Assembly (NCBI GenBank): GCA_910584665.1 | Contig: CAJUBL010000050.1 | Location: 1-22,557 of the forward strand | DNA from: an uncultured Muribaculaceae bacterium | GTDB taxonomy: Bacteria > Bacteroidota > Bacteroidia > Bacteroidales > Muribaculaceae | DNA: 22,557 nt | Direction of reading: 5' to 3' | In this document: positions 8,018-16,692 of the stretch, piece after piece | How the letters are laid out: every line of letters starts with the position of its first letter | How positions within the stretch are numbered: position 1 is the first letter of the stretch | Program-made: the position numbers and the translations under genes | Notes under the pieces: model-generated | Told to the model about the DNA's origin: nothing | Database searches by the model: none | What the model saw: only the letters and a program-made list of their open reading frames with translations

Positions 8018-8386
8018 ATGGCTAATATCAATCAGGAACTGGCCGACGGATATGCCGGGATTGCCAGTGATGCAGCAAAACTTACAGCGAAGGCTACGGC
8101 CGAGACTATGAAACATCAGTTTGTGGCTTCGAAGGATGCTACTGTCGAGGCTTTTCATAATGCAAAAGACAAGGTTGCCGATGCTACCGCGACGGCTAAG
8201 GAGAAGCTTGCGGACGCTACAGAGGTCGCTAAGGATAAGATGTCTGATGCCAAGGATAATACCGGTAATTTTCTCCATAACATCGGTGACAAGATAAAGT
8301 CGACGACCGCATCGGTGTTGGAGAAGACGGCCGACATGGTAGATAATCTCGCGGATAAAGCCCGAGGTAAGGCCGCAGAGGCCTGA
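8018..8386 (+). CDS. Small LEA-like protein with 11-residue repeats
   Basis: 122 residues, no signal peptide, no cysteine, very rich in Ala, Lys, Asp and Thr. Residues 49-81 consist of three adjoining 11-residue units, AKDKVADATAT, AKEKLADATEV and AKDKMSDAKDN. This is the periodicity of group 3 late-embryogenesis-abundant (LEA_4) proteins and apolipoprotein-like amphipathic helices. Flanking segments (residues 15-48 and 92-122) continue the A-K-x-x-A-x style less regularly. Such proteins are usually disordered in solution, fold into amphipathic helices on membranes or on drying, and are linked to stress protection. That role is inferred by analogy. It is a single-gene unit, divergent from the EamA gene and ended by a strong hairpin. 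Confidence 0.8.
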   Translation: MANINQELADGYAGIASDAAKLTAKATAETMKHQFVASKDATVEAFHNAKDKVADATATAKEKLADATEVAKDKMSDAKDNTGNFLHNIGDKIKSTTASVLEKTADMVDNLADKARGKAAEA

Positions 8387-8410
8387 CTGTATAAGACTTG
8401 ACAAGAATGA

Positions 8411-8450
8411 CACAGGCGCAGAGCATACTGTCCGCTCTGCGCCTGTGTTT
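8411..8450. terminator. Bidirectional terminator between convergent genes
   Basis: CACAGGCGCAGAGC (8411-8424) pairs perfectly with GCTCTGCGCCTGTG (8434-8447): a 14-bp stem with a 9-nt loop, followed by TTT-TA. It lies between the LEA-like gene stop (8386) and the DUF5723 gene stop (8464), so it can serve both strands. The T tract is short on each side. Confidence 0.85.
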
Positions 8451-8463
8451 TATACCGATATTT

Positions 8464-9825
8464 TTAGAACGGGAAGTTGATGCCCAGGTTTACATTGAGG
8501 TTGGAATTGAGGGGGGCGTACTGCTTGGCCAGTTTGCCGGGGATGCAGTCGGTGGCAACGAAGAGGTTGAAGCCGGGGGCTTTGAAATTGAATATGCCGC
8601 CGAAGCTGGCTCCGAAAGTGCCCATGCCGGCGTTGACGCCCAATGACAATATCTTTACTGGCTCGATATTGGCGGACAGGCGGAATTCGGTCCACGAGAA
8701 ATCGCCGTTGATGCGTGTGGTGTTCATAAGGCTGAATTTGAGTCTGCGGTATACGGGAAGCGAATATTGTGCTCCGGCTGTCATTGTCGCTCCGATACCT
8801 GTCATGCGTGAGCCGGTGTCTCCCTTGTCTTCGAGTTCGTATAACATTGAGAGGTTATCCTTGAATTTGTCGAAGCTGTCGTTGTTATCGACATTGAACG
8901 AGAAACTGTCGGTCGATACACTCTGCAGGCCGTTGGTGGTTGCTGTCACGTTGTTCTTCCACTTTATGAAGCCGAGGTCGGTGAAAGCCAGAGAGAATTC
9001 CCAGTCGGGATTCAGGGTGTATACTGCGCCGAGGTCGACGGCGCCGCCGAATCCGTTGACAGGAGAGAAGTCGTCGATATTCGCTCCGTTGACATAGTCT
9101 CGGCGGGTGTTGTCGTTATGGTCTGTCTTCCAGGCAAAACCACCTATACTGGCATACATCTCGGCGTTGACTTCTCCGATGTACTGATCCTGATACAGAT
9201 GTATATTGGCTGTATTGACTGTGGCGTCGACTGCGCCTACACCGACGAGTACTTTAAGGGTTGCACCTATGCGCAGGTGGCTGTTGATCTGGTGTGAATG
9301 GTTAAGTGCGACTTCAGCCCATGCACGTCCTGTTGCTCCGAGATCTGACAGATCGTATGTCTCGTTGGCGAGACCCTGCTTTGCGAGCCGTATGATTGAT
9401 TTCGGGAGTCCTATGGAGGCTGATGAGCGGGCACTGATACTTACTGTGTTATAGCCTTTCATTCCGCTGAATCCGAATGCCAGGACGGTCTCGCGCAAAT
9501 CGACTCCGAGCCTCATGTGGTCTCTGAGGCCGTCAAGAGCTTCTGATGACGAAATGTGGGGATTGAGCAGAGTGGTGGTCTCGCCGTTTACGTTATAGAA
9601 TATCTTGTTCAGACCGACAGTGCCATCGGTACCGAGATTGAGGTTGCCAAGGCCCGGCATAGCCACGAATCCGTGTCCTTCGTTGCCAAAGGCCGGGTTG
9701 GCCTGGAAACGATACAGGTAGTTGTCGTCAAAGTATCCTGACTGCAGGTTCTGCGCGTTTACGCCCATCGCTGTCGAAACGGTGGCCAAGGTTACCATAA
9801 GCCAGTGTGTTATATTGTGTTTCAT
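8464..9825 (-). CDS. DUF5723 family outer-membrane-type protein
   Basis: 453 residues from the ATG at 9825, chosen because it starts a signal peptide (MKHNITHWLMVTLATVSTAM, cleavage near G-V-N-A-Q). An ATG at 9870 overlaps the stop of the upstream gene (ATGA) and is in frame, but would place 15 residues before the signal peptide. The mature protein is rich in alternating aromatic/hydrophobic strands, Gly and Asn, and ends in ...INFPF with a terminal Phe, as outer-membrane beta-barrels do. The N-terminal F-Q-A-N-P-A-F motif is characteristic of DUF5723. Function is unknown. It sits directly downstream of a large lipoprotein gene, so the two are likely co-expressed and may act together at the outer membrane. 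Confidence 0.85.
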   Translation of the reverse strand: MKHNITHWLMVTLATVSTAMGVNAQNLQSGYFDDNYLYRFQANPAFGNEGHGFVAMPGLGNLNLGTDGTVGLNKIFYNVNGETTTLLNPHISSSEALDGLRDHMRLGVDLRETVLAFGFSGMKGYNTVSISARSSASIGLPKSIIRLAKQGLANETYDLSDLGATGRAWAEVALNHSHQINSHLRIGATLKVLVGVGAVDATVNTANIHLYQDQYIGEVNAEMYASIGGFAWKTDHNDNTRRDYVNGANIDDFSPVNGFGGAVDLGAVYTLNPDWEFSLAFTDLGFIKWKNNVTATTNGLQSVSTDSFSFNVDNNDSFDKFKDNLSMLYELEDKGDTGSRMTGIGATMTAGAQYSLPVYRRLKFSLMNTTRINGDFSWTEFRLSANIEPVKILSLGVNAGMGTFGASFGGIFNFKAPGFNLFVATDCIPGKLAKQYAPLNSNLNVNLGINFPF

Positions 9826-9866
9826 GATTTCTGATAATGATAATGTGAAATAATCGGTGTGCTGTA

Positions 9867-11639
9867 TCATAGTGTGTCGCGGTAATATCCGCCTACGGTT
9901 ACCTTAATGTCGGAAATCTGGATGGTTTCGCTCGGACGCAGTGTCTGACCGTCTACAGAGACCTTACACATGGCGCTGTAACGTATGCCGTCAATGCCGA
10001 TGATGGTTCCGTCGCTTTTCAATTCTATCGGGGCGGTGGTGCCGGCGGCTATCCTCAGTCCGCTCAGGGTCACTGTTTTCCCGGTATCGGGGTCTTTGCA
10101 CGGATTGCCGTGTGAATCAAGAGGGGTGCCTGATACCACGATGTCGACGGGCAGAGAGTTTTTCACTGTGGCCGTAACGCGTATGGTGGTGACTGTGAGT
10201 TTGTCAAGGGTGTCATCTCCCCAGCCGGTATCCTCGTCCTGATATGAGATTGTAGAGCCTATGCCCAGTTCCAGAGGTGCATACAGTGAATATATTCCTT
10301 TAACCGGATCAATATCGGTATTGAGTGTGAAATCGACGACTTCACCCGGAAGCACGCGTGGATTGTCAAATGTCACGCGTATGAACTCGGGAAGACCGTC
10401 TCCGCCAAGCAGGCCTGAAAAAGATTTATAACCCACCCAGTCACACGGGCTGTAAGGGGTGTAATATCTGTCGGGGCGTGAAGGTGAGAGGCAGAAGTTG
10501 TATGGACCGGTGATACCCTTGTCGCTGCCGAGTCTGATCTCCTGTCCGGGATCAAGAGAGCAGGTGTTTGTGACATTGTTGTCTTTTACGGCTTCAAGTG
10601 TCAGACCGGCAGCTGCCTCAAGGTTATAATCGGCCGCCGGATTGTTAATGGAAAGATACAGCTGAGGATTGGCGAGTGAAACATTGGTCCCGGGCTCGTT
10701 AAGCATGTCGGGAAGGTCGGTCAGTGCCACATCGTCGATTCTGAACCCGTTGAGGCTGTATGATATGACTCCGCTCACAGACCTGACATTGATCGCATTC
10801 ATGGCCGGAATAATGTTGAGGCGTACGTTCTGGGGCAGGCTTGTATCGCTCCTGCTTGTCGAGCCTATGACAAGTCCTGAGTGTACACCTACTTTACCGT
10901 TGAATCTGATGACGCCGTTATCGGCGTCACCGCCGGCGGGTGTGAAAGAGAATGTTGAGGCATCGAACTTACTGAAATCAATCTCGTCGATGTGCAGGGT
11001 CACATTGGTGTCGGAGCCGATATTCATGTTCAGGTCACCGATGGTCACAAGACCGTTGTCACACTTATAGTTGGATACGTGCAGTCCGGCCGGTATATCC
11101 AATATCAGTCGCTGGAAAGACAGGGTCTCGAACAGGTGGTTGCGGTCCTCGAGGTTCAGTCTCAGGTCTATATTCCAGTCACCTCTGATCCTGCTGATAC
11201 TGCGTACGGTCCTGTCGACTGTAGCGCTGTTGAAAGTGAAATCAGTGGTGGCAGGTGTTATTTCGTAGCTTATTGTCTGTGCCGCTACCGGAAGACTGAC
11301 ATCACTGCCGTCATATTTAAAAATCTGGCAGTTTATCGGCTGGATCTGTCCCGGAGTTATGGATACCGGATTCACGTGAATAGGCTGACTGGCAAAATCG
11401 CCGTCAACTATTATTACATATTGATCGTCTATTTCTTTTATCACACTCTCCGGATCGAGGTCGAAGACGTTGGACAGGGTGATTGCATCAAGATTGACCG
11501 GAACAATCAGATCGTTGACTTTAACCTCGATATCGGTATTGATGTTCTCCAGGTCATAGGCGTCGTCGACACATGATGTAAAGGTGACAGCCGACAGTGT
11601 CATCGTCGTCAGTGCCTTAAGCTTTAAGCTTGTTTTCAT
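9867..11639 (-). CDS. Large lipoprotein of unknown function
   Basis: 590 residues. The N terminus is a lipoprotein signal (MKTSLKLKALTTMTLSAVTF then T-S-C), with Cys23 as probable lipidation site followed by V-D-D. The acidic residues at +3/+4 are compatible with surface export in Bacteroidetes. The rest is beta-rich and Asp/Asn/Thr-rich, with repeated segments in which strands alternate with D-x-x-x-V-x-L, resembling cell-surface beta-sandwich repeats. I do not recognise a named domain. The gene has a canonical promoter and heads a two-gene unit with the DUF5723 gene. It may be a partner or surface domain of that barrel-like protein; this is inference from adjacency. Confidence 0.75.
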   Translation of the reverse strand: MKTSLKLKALTTMTLSAVTFTSCVDDAYDLENINTDIEVKVNDLIVPVNLDAITLSNVFDLDPESVIKEIDDQYVIIVDGDFASQPIHVNPVSITPGQIQPINCQIFKYDGSDVSLPVAAQTISYEITPATTDFTFNSATVDRTVRSISRIRGDWNIDLRLNLEDRNHLFETLSFQRLILDIPAGLHVSNYKCDNGLVTIGDLNMNIGSDTNVTLHIDEIDFSKFDASTFSFTPAGGDADNGVIRFNGKVGVHSGLVIGSTSRSDTSLPQNVRLNIIPAMNAINVRSVSGVISYSLNGFRIDDVALTDLPDMLNEPGTNVSLANPQLYLSINNPAADYNLEAAAGLTLEAVKDNNVTNTCSLDPGQEIRLGSDKGITGPYNFCLSPSRPDRYYTPYSPCDWVGYKSFSGLLGGDGLPEFIRVTFDNPRVLPGEVVDFTLNTDIDPVKGIYSLYAPLELGIGSTISYQDEDTGWGDDTLDKLTVTTIRVTATVKNSLPVDIVVSGTPLDSHGNPCKDPDTGKTVTLSGLRIAAGTTAPIELKSDGTIIGIDGIRYSAMCKVSVDGQTLRPSETIQISDIKVTVGGYYRDTL

Positions 11640-11674
11640 TAGTCTTTAAGATATATATATGTGAAAAAACAGGT

Positions 11675-11706
11675 GCAAAGATAAGACTTTTTAACTAATT
11701 TTTCAA
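11675..11706 (-). promoter_or_regulatory. Promoter of the lipoprotein-DUF5723 unit
   Basis: On the minus strand TATCTTTGC (11683 down to 11675) matches TAnnTTTG. A TTGA (11706-11703) lies 19 nt upstream as a -33 element. The start codon is about 35 nt further on. The 235-nt interval 11640-11874 is AT-rich, separates divergent genes and holds no other recognisable gene. Confidence 0.7.
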
Positions 11707-11874
11707 TGTTTTTATCCGTTTTGTATGTTTATTTCGCAATAAATGCAACACTTTCCGGGTCGGGAGCCGAACATAATGGAACTCCCGGTGTTTAATTGGA
11801 TAGGTGGCAGACATGGTAATCATAGAAATCCATACTGCCTGTGTATTTTATAATAATTCAATTCAGTTAAAAAA

Positions 11875-12384
11875 ATGAAAACACGCTTCTTTTCAATTGC
11901 TTTTACTCTTGTGTCTCTCGCGTGTCTCACGTCGTGTGGTGATGACTCGGATGACCGTGACGTGAACCGTAATGATGTGCCTGAGTCATATACCAAAGCA
12001 TTGACGGCCAAGTATCCTGATGCGGTGAATGTCAAATGGGAGAAGACTCCCGGATATTATATAGCCGAGTTTTCCAAACCGCAGGAGGAGTATGACGTGT
12101 GGTTTGGTCCGGGAGCCGAGTGGGCTATGACAGAGGTAGACTACGGACATAATCTTTTCTTCCTTCCGCCGGCGGTAGGGTCGGCTCTTGCCGGGAGTGA
12201 GTATGGAAAGAACCATACCGTCGAAGATGTGGCTATGATAGAGCGCACGGACCGTACGTTCTATCTTATCGAGGTGGAGCCTATGGGGGGAGGTGCCGAC
12301 ACGTATCTGTATTATTCACCTGACGGAACTCTTATAAAGACTACCGCGCAGGATGTCGATATAACGCCGGAGACAGAAATCTGA
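11875..12384 (+). CDS. PepSY-like (DUF2874) lipoprotein
   Basis: 169 residues. The signal peptide ends in a good lipobox L-T-S-C with Cys21, followed by G-D-D-S-D-D, an acidic tail of the type linked to lipoprotein export in Bacteroidetes. The mature part has two related units. The first includes KYPDAVNVKWEKTPGYYIAE and then F-S-K-P-Q-E-E-Y-D-V-W-F with A-E-W. The second (about residues 98-160) has E-D-V-A-M-I-E-R followed by F-Y-L-I-E-V-E and L-Y-Y-S-P-D-G-T-L. This is the PepSY-like/BLIP-like fold seen in small secreted Bacteroidetes proteins; the ligand is unknown. It is a monocistronic unit with its own terminator. Confidence 0.87.
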   Translation: MKTRFFSIAFTLVSLACLTSCGDDSDDRDVNRNDVPESYTKALTAKYPDAVNVKWEKTPGYYIAEFSKPQEEYDVWFGPGAEWAMTEVDYGHNLFFLPPAVGSALAGSEYGKNHTVEDVAMIERTDRTFYLIEVEPMGGGADTYLYYSPDGTLIKTTAQDVDITPETEI

Positions 12385-12410
12385 ACAGGAGTATATCGAT
12401 TGTCTCATAA

Positions 12411-12454
12411 TACAGCTCCCTGCCTTTACCGTAATGTGAAGACAGGGAGCTGTA
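12411..12454. terminator. Terminator between the PepSY-like gene and ilvC
   Basis: TACAGCTCCCTG (12411-12422) pairs perfectly with CAGGGAGCTGTA (12443-12454), a 12-bp stem with a 20-nt loop. The sequence after it is T-rich (TGTTTATTTTATC, then a run of T near 12470). It lies between the converging stops of the PepSY-like gene and ilvC and may act on both. Confidence 0.8.
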
Positions 12455-12492
12455 TGTTTATTTTATCAGTTTTTTTTTGTTCAGGCAGATTC

Positions 12493-13536
12493 TCAGTTGT
12501 TTTCGGGGCGGAGCTGGCGGACGGTCCTGGCTGTCTGCCACATTTCGCTTTCGCGTAATTGGCGAAGTTCCTCGTTAAGTTTGTCGCGGTATCCTGGCTG
12601 AGAATTGCTGTCGATGGAAATCTGGGCCTCGTTGCCGGCTTTTACGCTGGCGTAAAGGCGTTCTACGACAGGTTTGATGGCATCGTGGAACGGTCCCATC
12701 CAGTCAAGTGCGCCCCGTTGGGCTGTGGTCGAGCAGTTGGCATACATCCAGTCCATGCCGCGTTCGGCAAAGAGAGGCATTAGTGACTGGGTGAGTTCTT
12801 CGACGGTTTCGTTGAAGGCTTCGGAGGGTGTGTGGCCATTCTCGCGCAGTACTTCATACTGTGCGAGGAGCAGACCCTGGATGGCGCCCATCAGTGAGCC
12901 GCGTTCGCCGGTGAGGTCACTGGTGGCTTCGCGCTGGAACGTTGTCTCGAACATGTATCCCGATCCGATGCCTATACCAAGTGCGATAGTGCGTTCTGCT
13001 GCCCGGCCGGTGACATCCTGATAGATGGCATAGGATGAATTCAGGCCTCGACCTTCGAGGAACATGGTGCGGAGCGATGTGCCGGAACCTTTGGGGGCTA
13101 CCATGATCACATCGATGTCGGCGGGTGGAACAACTCCGGTGCGGTCGTTCCATGTGATGGCAAAACCGTGTGAGAAGTATAATGCTTTGCCCGGGGTAAG
13201 GTATTGTCTGATACGTGGCCATACCGACATTACGGCGGCGTCGCTGAGCAGGCACATCACGACAGTAGCTTTTCCGCATGCTTCTTCGATGCCGAAAAGT
13301 GTTTCACCCGGCACCCATCCGTCGGCCACAGCCTTGTCATATGTGGCGCCGGGACGCTGTCCTACGATCACGTTGAATCCGTTATCGCGCAGGTTCATGC
13401 TTTGTCCGGGGCCTTGCACGCCGTATCCTATCACAGCTATAGTCTCGTCTTTCAAAACTTCACGGGCTTTTTCCAGTGGAAATTCCTCACGGGTGATGAC
13501 GGTTTCTTCTACGCCGCCAAAATTCATTTTTGCCAT
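12493..13536 (-). CDS. ilvC: Ketol-acid reductoisomerase
   Basis: 347 residues, the usual length of short-form (class I) enzymes. It converts 2-acetolactate and 2-aceto-2-hydroxybutyrate to the dihydroxy acids of valine and isoleucine synthesis, using NAD(P)H and Mg2+. The N-terminal Rossmann loop is G-Y-G-V-Q-G at residues 37-42, followed by P-G-Q-S-M-N-L-R-D, a Bacteroidetes-style variant of the usual GSQGHAHALNLRD. The coenzyme loop is V-G-Q-R-P-G at 58-63. H123 in Y-F-S-H-G-F is the conserved catalytic histidine. Metal ligands D207 and E211 are in S-D-L-T-G-E-R. It is the last ilv gene, 100 nt after the thioesterase stop, and probably has an additional promoter of its own. Confidence 0.97.
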   Translation of the reverse strand: MAKMNFGGVEETVITREEFPLEKAREVLKDETIAVIGYGVQGPGQSMNLRDNGFNVIVGQRPGATYDKAVADGWVPGETLFGIEEACGKATVVMCLLSDAAVMSVWPRIRQYLTPGKALYFSHGFAITWNDRTGVVPPADIDVIMVAPKGSGTSLRTMFLEGRGLNSSYAIYQDVTGRAAERTIALGIGIGSGYMFETTFQREATSDLTGERGSLMGAIQGLLLAQYEVLRENGHTPSEAFNETVEELTQSLMPLFAERGMDWMYANCSTTAQRGALDWMGPFHDAIKPVVERLYASVKAGNEAQISIDSNSQPGYRDKLNEELRQLRESEMWQTARTVRQLRPENN

Positions 13537-13575
13537 AGTGCTTATGTTTTATTTGTAAAGTATCTTATTGGGATT

Positions 13576-13584
13576 GCAAATTTA
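13576..13584 (-). promoter_or_regulatory. Candidate internal promoter for ilvC
   Basis: The minus strand reads TAAATTTGC, a full match to TAnnTTTG, 40 nt before the ilvC start and within the 100-nt gap after the thioesterase gene. A -33 TTG at the usual distance was not found, so this is moderate evidence for separate ilvC expression. Confidence 0.5.
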
Positions 13585-13636
13585 CAACTAATTATTGGAA
13601 TTGTGTTATGGATTATAAGTAAAAATTATAAATTTC

Positions 13637-14374
13637 TTATGGTCGGGTAGCTGCTCCATACTCGATGGACGCGCGTGTAGCCGGTGTGCCGTCACGTGTT
13701 ATCTGGTAGGTGGCGGAATTTCCGGCAGTCGATCGGCTGATCTCAACTTTGTCGTTATAGTGTATCTCGTCCATGTAGGCTATGTCGAATCGTCTGACGG
13801 AGTGCTCGTCATAGAATTCCACGCTCCGGTCGTTGAGCATTGCCTCGATATACCGGCAAGAGTTGACGTGCCTGTTGAAATCGATGTCACAGTAGCTGAA
13901 ACGGTGGCTTCTTACAATTTCGGGAGAGGTTACGGGGTGTATTCTGGCGGTGCGGGCTATGGGGCATCGTCCTGGTATGATCGGTGCATGTGACATGATA
14001 TCTGTCATGTCGCCTCCGCGCCGTGTCTCCAGATCGATTGCTATCCACACTGTACGTGCATAGCCTAATGTGGCGCCTTCTCCGTCGCTTATACTGAAGC
14101 ATCGCTCGGTGAAGTGGCGATTGATAAGTTCGATCCAGGTCTCGATGGTATAAAAGGTGTCGATAGCAGGGAATGTCTCCATTTCAAGCGAAAGTCTTGA
14201 CAGCACCCACGCGAGGTTGTTCCCGCGCAGGTCGGCCGGCCCGACACCCAGCAGGTCGGCGTGTTCTGTGGCGGTCTCGATAAGCCGCTGTACCAGCAGT
14301 GGCAGTGAAATCTGCCGCTGGGAATTGCATTCGCTGGCATTAAGGTACAGGCGTCTGGTCAGAGTCTCGTTCAT
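13637..14374 (-). CDS. Acyl-ACP thioesterase
   Basis: 245 residues, a double hot-dog protein of the plant FatA/FatB-like family (PF01643), which hydrolyses acyl-ACP to free fatty acid. The first hot-dog spans about residues 5-130, with N-L-A-W-V-L-S-R-L near 52-60. The second begins at about 150 and contains C-D-I-D-F-N-R-H-V-N-S, with D165, N167 and H169 in the conserved D-x-N-x-H arrangement of the active site. The start codon overlaps the ilvN stop (ATGA at 14371-14374), so translation is coupled to the branched-chain operon. Acetolactate-synthase products lead to the keto acids that prime iso and anteiso fatty acids, which may explain the location. Chain-length specificity is unknown. Confidence 0.9.
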   Translation of the reverse strand: MNETLTRRLYLNASECNSQRQISLPLLVQRLIETATEHADLLGVGPADLRGNNLAWVLSRLSLEMETFPAIDTFYTIETWIELINRHFTERCFSISDGEGATLGYARTVWIAIDLETRRGGDMTDIMSHAPIIPGRCPIARTARIHPVTSPEIVRSHRFSYCDIDFNRHVNSCRYIEAMLNDRSVEFYDEHSVRRFDIAYMDEIHYNDKVEISRSTAGNSATYQITRDGTPATRASIEYGAATRP

Positions 14375-14922
14375 TTCAGTTCTTTTTCACGTTCCTCGAG
14401 CAATTGTGTGACATACTCGGTCGGGTCCTTGGTTATGGTTACACGTCCGCTGCGGGCAAACTGCCGTATGTCGTATCTTTTCAGGGCTTCGAACAGAGAT
14501 TCTGTCTCGTCGCGGTGTCCGGTTTTCTCGATTACGGTGTATTCGGGAGTTATCTCGAGAATGCGGGCCGAATGCCTGCGTATGATCCACTCGAGGTGTT
14601 TCTCTCCGATCAGTCTGTCTGTCGGAACTTTGTATAGGGCTACTTCCTGGTATACGATGTCATCGTCGGTATACAGGAATGCCTTGATCACGTCAATACG
14701 TTTCTCGATCTGCCTGACAACTTTCTCCATCGAGGCACGGTCACTGTGTGACGTGATTGTAAACTTGCTCACTCCGGGTATGGAGCATGCGCTGGCGGTT
14801 ATGCTCTCGATGTTGATACACCGCCGTGTGTAGATGGCTGTAACCTGGTTTAGAACTCCGACGGCATTCTCGGCGAAAGCCGACATGGTGAACAGCTGTT
14901 GTCTTGTATTATCGTCAGCCAT
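14371..14922 (-). CDS. ilvN: Acetolactate synthase small (regulatory) subunit
   Basis: 183 residues from the ATG at 14922; a TTG at 14940 overlapping the ilvB stop (TTGA) is an alternative start adding six residues. The N-terminal ACT domain (about residues 8-85) has the family pattern A-V-G-V-L-N-Q-V-T-A-I-Y-T-R-R-C-I-N-I-E-S-I. This is the site where valine-type feedback inhibitors bind. A longer C-terminal domain follows, as in complete IlvN/IlvH proteins. It associates with IlvB to raise activity and confer feedback control. The gene sits 14 nt downstream of ilvB and overlaps the thioesterase gene by four bases. Confidence 0.93.
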   Translation of the reverse strand: MADDNTRQQLFTMSAFAENAVGVLNQVTAIYTRRCINIESITASACSIPGVSKFTITSHSDRASMEKVVRQIEKRIDVIKAFLYTDDDIVYQEVALYKVPTDRLIGEKHLEWIIRRHSARILEITPEYTVIEKTGHRDETESLFEALKRYDIRQFARSGRVTITKDPTEYVTQLLEEREKELK

Positions 14923-14936
14923 AGTGGTGGATGTGG

Positions 14937-16658
14937 TCAAAGGGTGAAGGTGGTGTGTTGTGTGAGCAGAATGTCGTCAACGGCGTGTCCGGGAGCGATC
15001 ATTGGAAAAATCATGTCGGTGGCGTCGATGCTGACGTTGATTATATAGCTTCCCGGGTGTCGGGCCATGCGGTCTATCGCTCCGTCAAGTTCCCCGCGTG
15101 TGGCGACATTCTCTCCTGCGATGCCATATGCTGCGGCTATGGCAATAAAATCGGGATTGATCATCGGTGTCTGGGAGAAACGGTCGTTGAAGAACATTGC
15201 CTGCCACTGGCGTACGTTGCCGAGGAAGTTGTTGTTCAGCAGTATGATCTTGATGTTGACGTGATACTGCATTATCGTACCGAGTTCCTGCATGGTCATC
15301 TGCAGGCCTCCGTCGCCTACGAACAGCACGACATCGCGTTCGGGCTCACCCATTTTTGCTCCTATGGCGGCCGGCAGTCCGAACCCCATGGTCCCGAGTC
15401 CTCCCGATGTTACCATGGACCGTGGCATGGTGAATCGGCTGTACCGGGCTGCGAACATCTGATTCTGACCTACGTCAGTCACAACAATGGCGCGATCGTG
15501 GAAAACTTCTGACACAAGGTTTACGACTTCGCCCATTTTTATAAGTCCTCCGCCGGTCGGGTTTACCTCGGGGTCAATGACTGTCTTTTTCTCTATTGCG
15601 TCACATTGCCCGAAGAGCGACAGCCACTCGGGGTGGGAGGCCTGGCTGACCAGTGGCACGATGGCTTCGAGTACCTGCCGGGCGTCACCATGAATGAAAC
15701 ATTCAGACCTGACATTCCTGTTCTCTTCGCTGGCCTCGATGTCAATGTGGACAATCCGGGCCTGAGGAGCATAATTGGCGAGCATGCTGGTGACGCGGTC
15801 GTCGAACCGAAGGCCTACGCCTATGATCACGTCGGCACGATTGGTGAGGTAGTTAGGGGCTACGTTTCCGTGCATGCCGAGCATTCCGCGGTATAGCGGA
15901 TGGTCGCTGGGCATCGACGACAGTCCGAGGAGTGTGGCCGCCACCGGAGCACCTGTTTTCTCGGCAAGATCCCGGAGCGCTTTTTCGGCTCCTGATATCA
16001 GTACACCGTGTCCGGCAATTATCAGCGGTCGTTCTGCTTCGCTGATGATAGCGGCGGCGGCCTCTATTTTTTCTGAGCTGAGGCGTGGGGACGGATTGTA
16101 ACTGCGTATATAGTCACATTTCTCGTAGTCCTTCCATGTCATCATTCCGATCTGTGCGTCTTTGGCGATGTCAAGCACAACCGGACCCGGACGACCTGTG
16201 GAGGCTATGTAGAATGCGCGTGCCACCATGGACGGGATATCTTCGGGCCGGCGTATCTGGCAGGCCCACTTGGTGATAGGCAGTGTTATAGCCACGACAT
16301 CGGTCTCCTGAAACGCTTCGCTGCCGAGCATGCCGGATGCAACCTGTCCGGTTATGACTACCATGGGAGTGGAATCCATCAATGCGTCTGACAATCCGGT
16401 GATTATGTTTGTTGCTCCGGGACCTGAAGTTACGATCACGACACCTGGCCGACGTGTGACGCGGGCATATCCTTCGGCGGCATGAGCCGCACCCTGTTCA
16501 TGTCTCACGAGTATGTGTTCAAGCTGGTCGGTACAATCATACAGGGCGTCATATACAGGCATTATGGCGCCGCCGGGGTATCCGAATACACGGTCGACTC
16601 CTTCGGCTATAAGTGATCTGATGAGAGCTTGTGCTCCCGTTATCTGCTGGTTGTTCAT
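14937..16658 (-). CDS. ilvB: Acetolactate synthase large (catalytic) subunit
   Basis: 573 residues, full length. The enzyme is thiamine-diphosphate and FAD dependent and condenses pyruvate with pyruvate or 2-ketobutyrate. The N-terminal domain begins G-A-Q-A-L-I-R-S-L and has the G-Y-P-G-G-A loop. The catalytic glutamate is E54 in R-H-E-Q-G-A-A-H-A-A-E-G. The central domain runs from about residue 190 to 330. The C-terminal TPP/Mg site is G448-D449-G450 with the matching N-N-N about 26 residues later. It is the second gene of the operon, 34 nt after ilvD, and is followed by its regulatory subunit. No missing residues were noticed. Confidence 0.97.
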   Translation of the reverse strand: MNNQQITGAQALIRSLIAEGVDRVFGYPGGAIMPVYDALYDCTDQLEHILVRHEQGAAHAAEGYARVTRRPGVVIVTSGPGATNIITGLSDALMDSTPMVVITGQVASGMLGSEAFQETDVVAITLPITKWACQIRRPEDIPSMVARAFYIASTGRPGPVVLDIAKDAQIGMMTWKDYEKCDYIRSYNPSPRLSSEKIEAAAAIISEAERPLIIAGHGVLISGAEKALRDLAEKTGAPVAATLLGLSSMPSDHPLYRGMLGMHGNVAPNYLTNRADVIIGVGLRFDDRVTSMLANYAPQARIVHIDIEASEENRNVRSECFIHGDARQVLEAIVPLVSQASHPEWLSLFGQCDAIEKKTVIDPEVNPTGGGLIKMGEVVNLVSEVFHDRAIVVTDVGQNQMFAARYSRFTMPRSMVTSGGLGTMGFGLPAAIGAKMGEPERDVVLFVGDGGLQMTMQELGTIMQYHVNIKIILLNNNFLGNVRQWQAMFFNDRFSQTPMINPDFIAIAAAYGIAGENVATRGELDGAIDRMARHPGSYIINVSIDATDMIFPMIAPGHAVDDILLTQHTTFTL

Positions 16659-16692
16659 AACTCTTGTCTGATTATGGGTCAGTAAAAGATAT

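Noticed and set aside
11761..11787. CGGGAG/CTCCCG inverted repeat upstream of the PepSY-like gene.
   Set aside because: Six base pairs with a long loop and no T run; not enough to call an operator or terminator.
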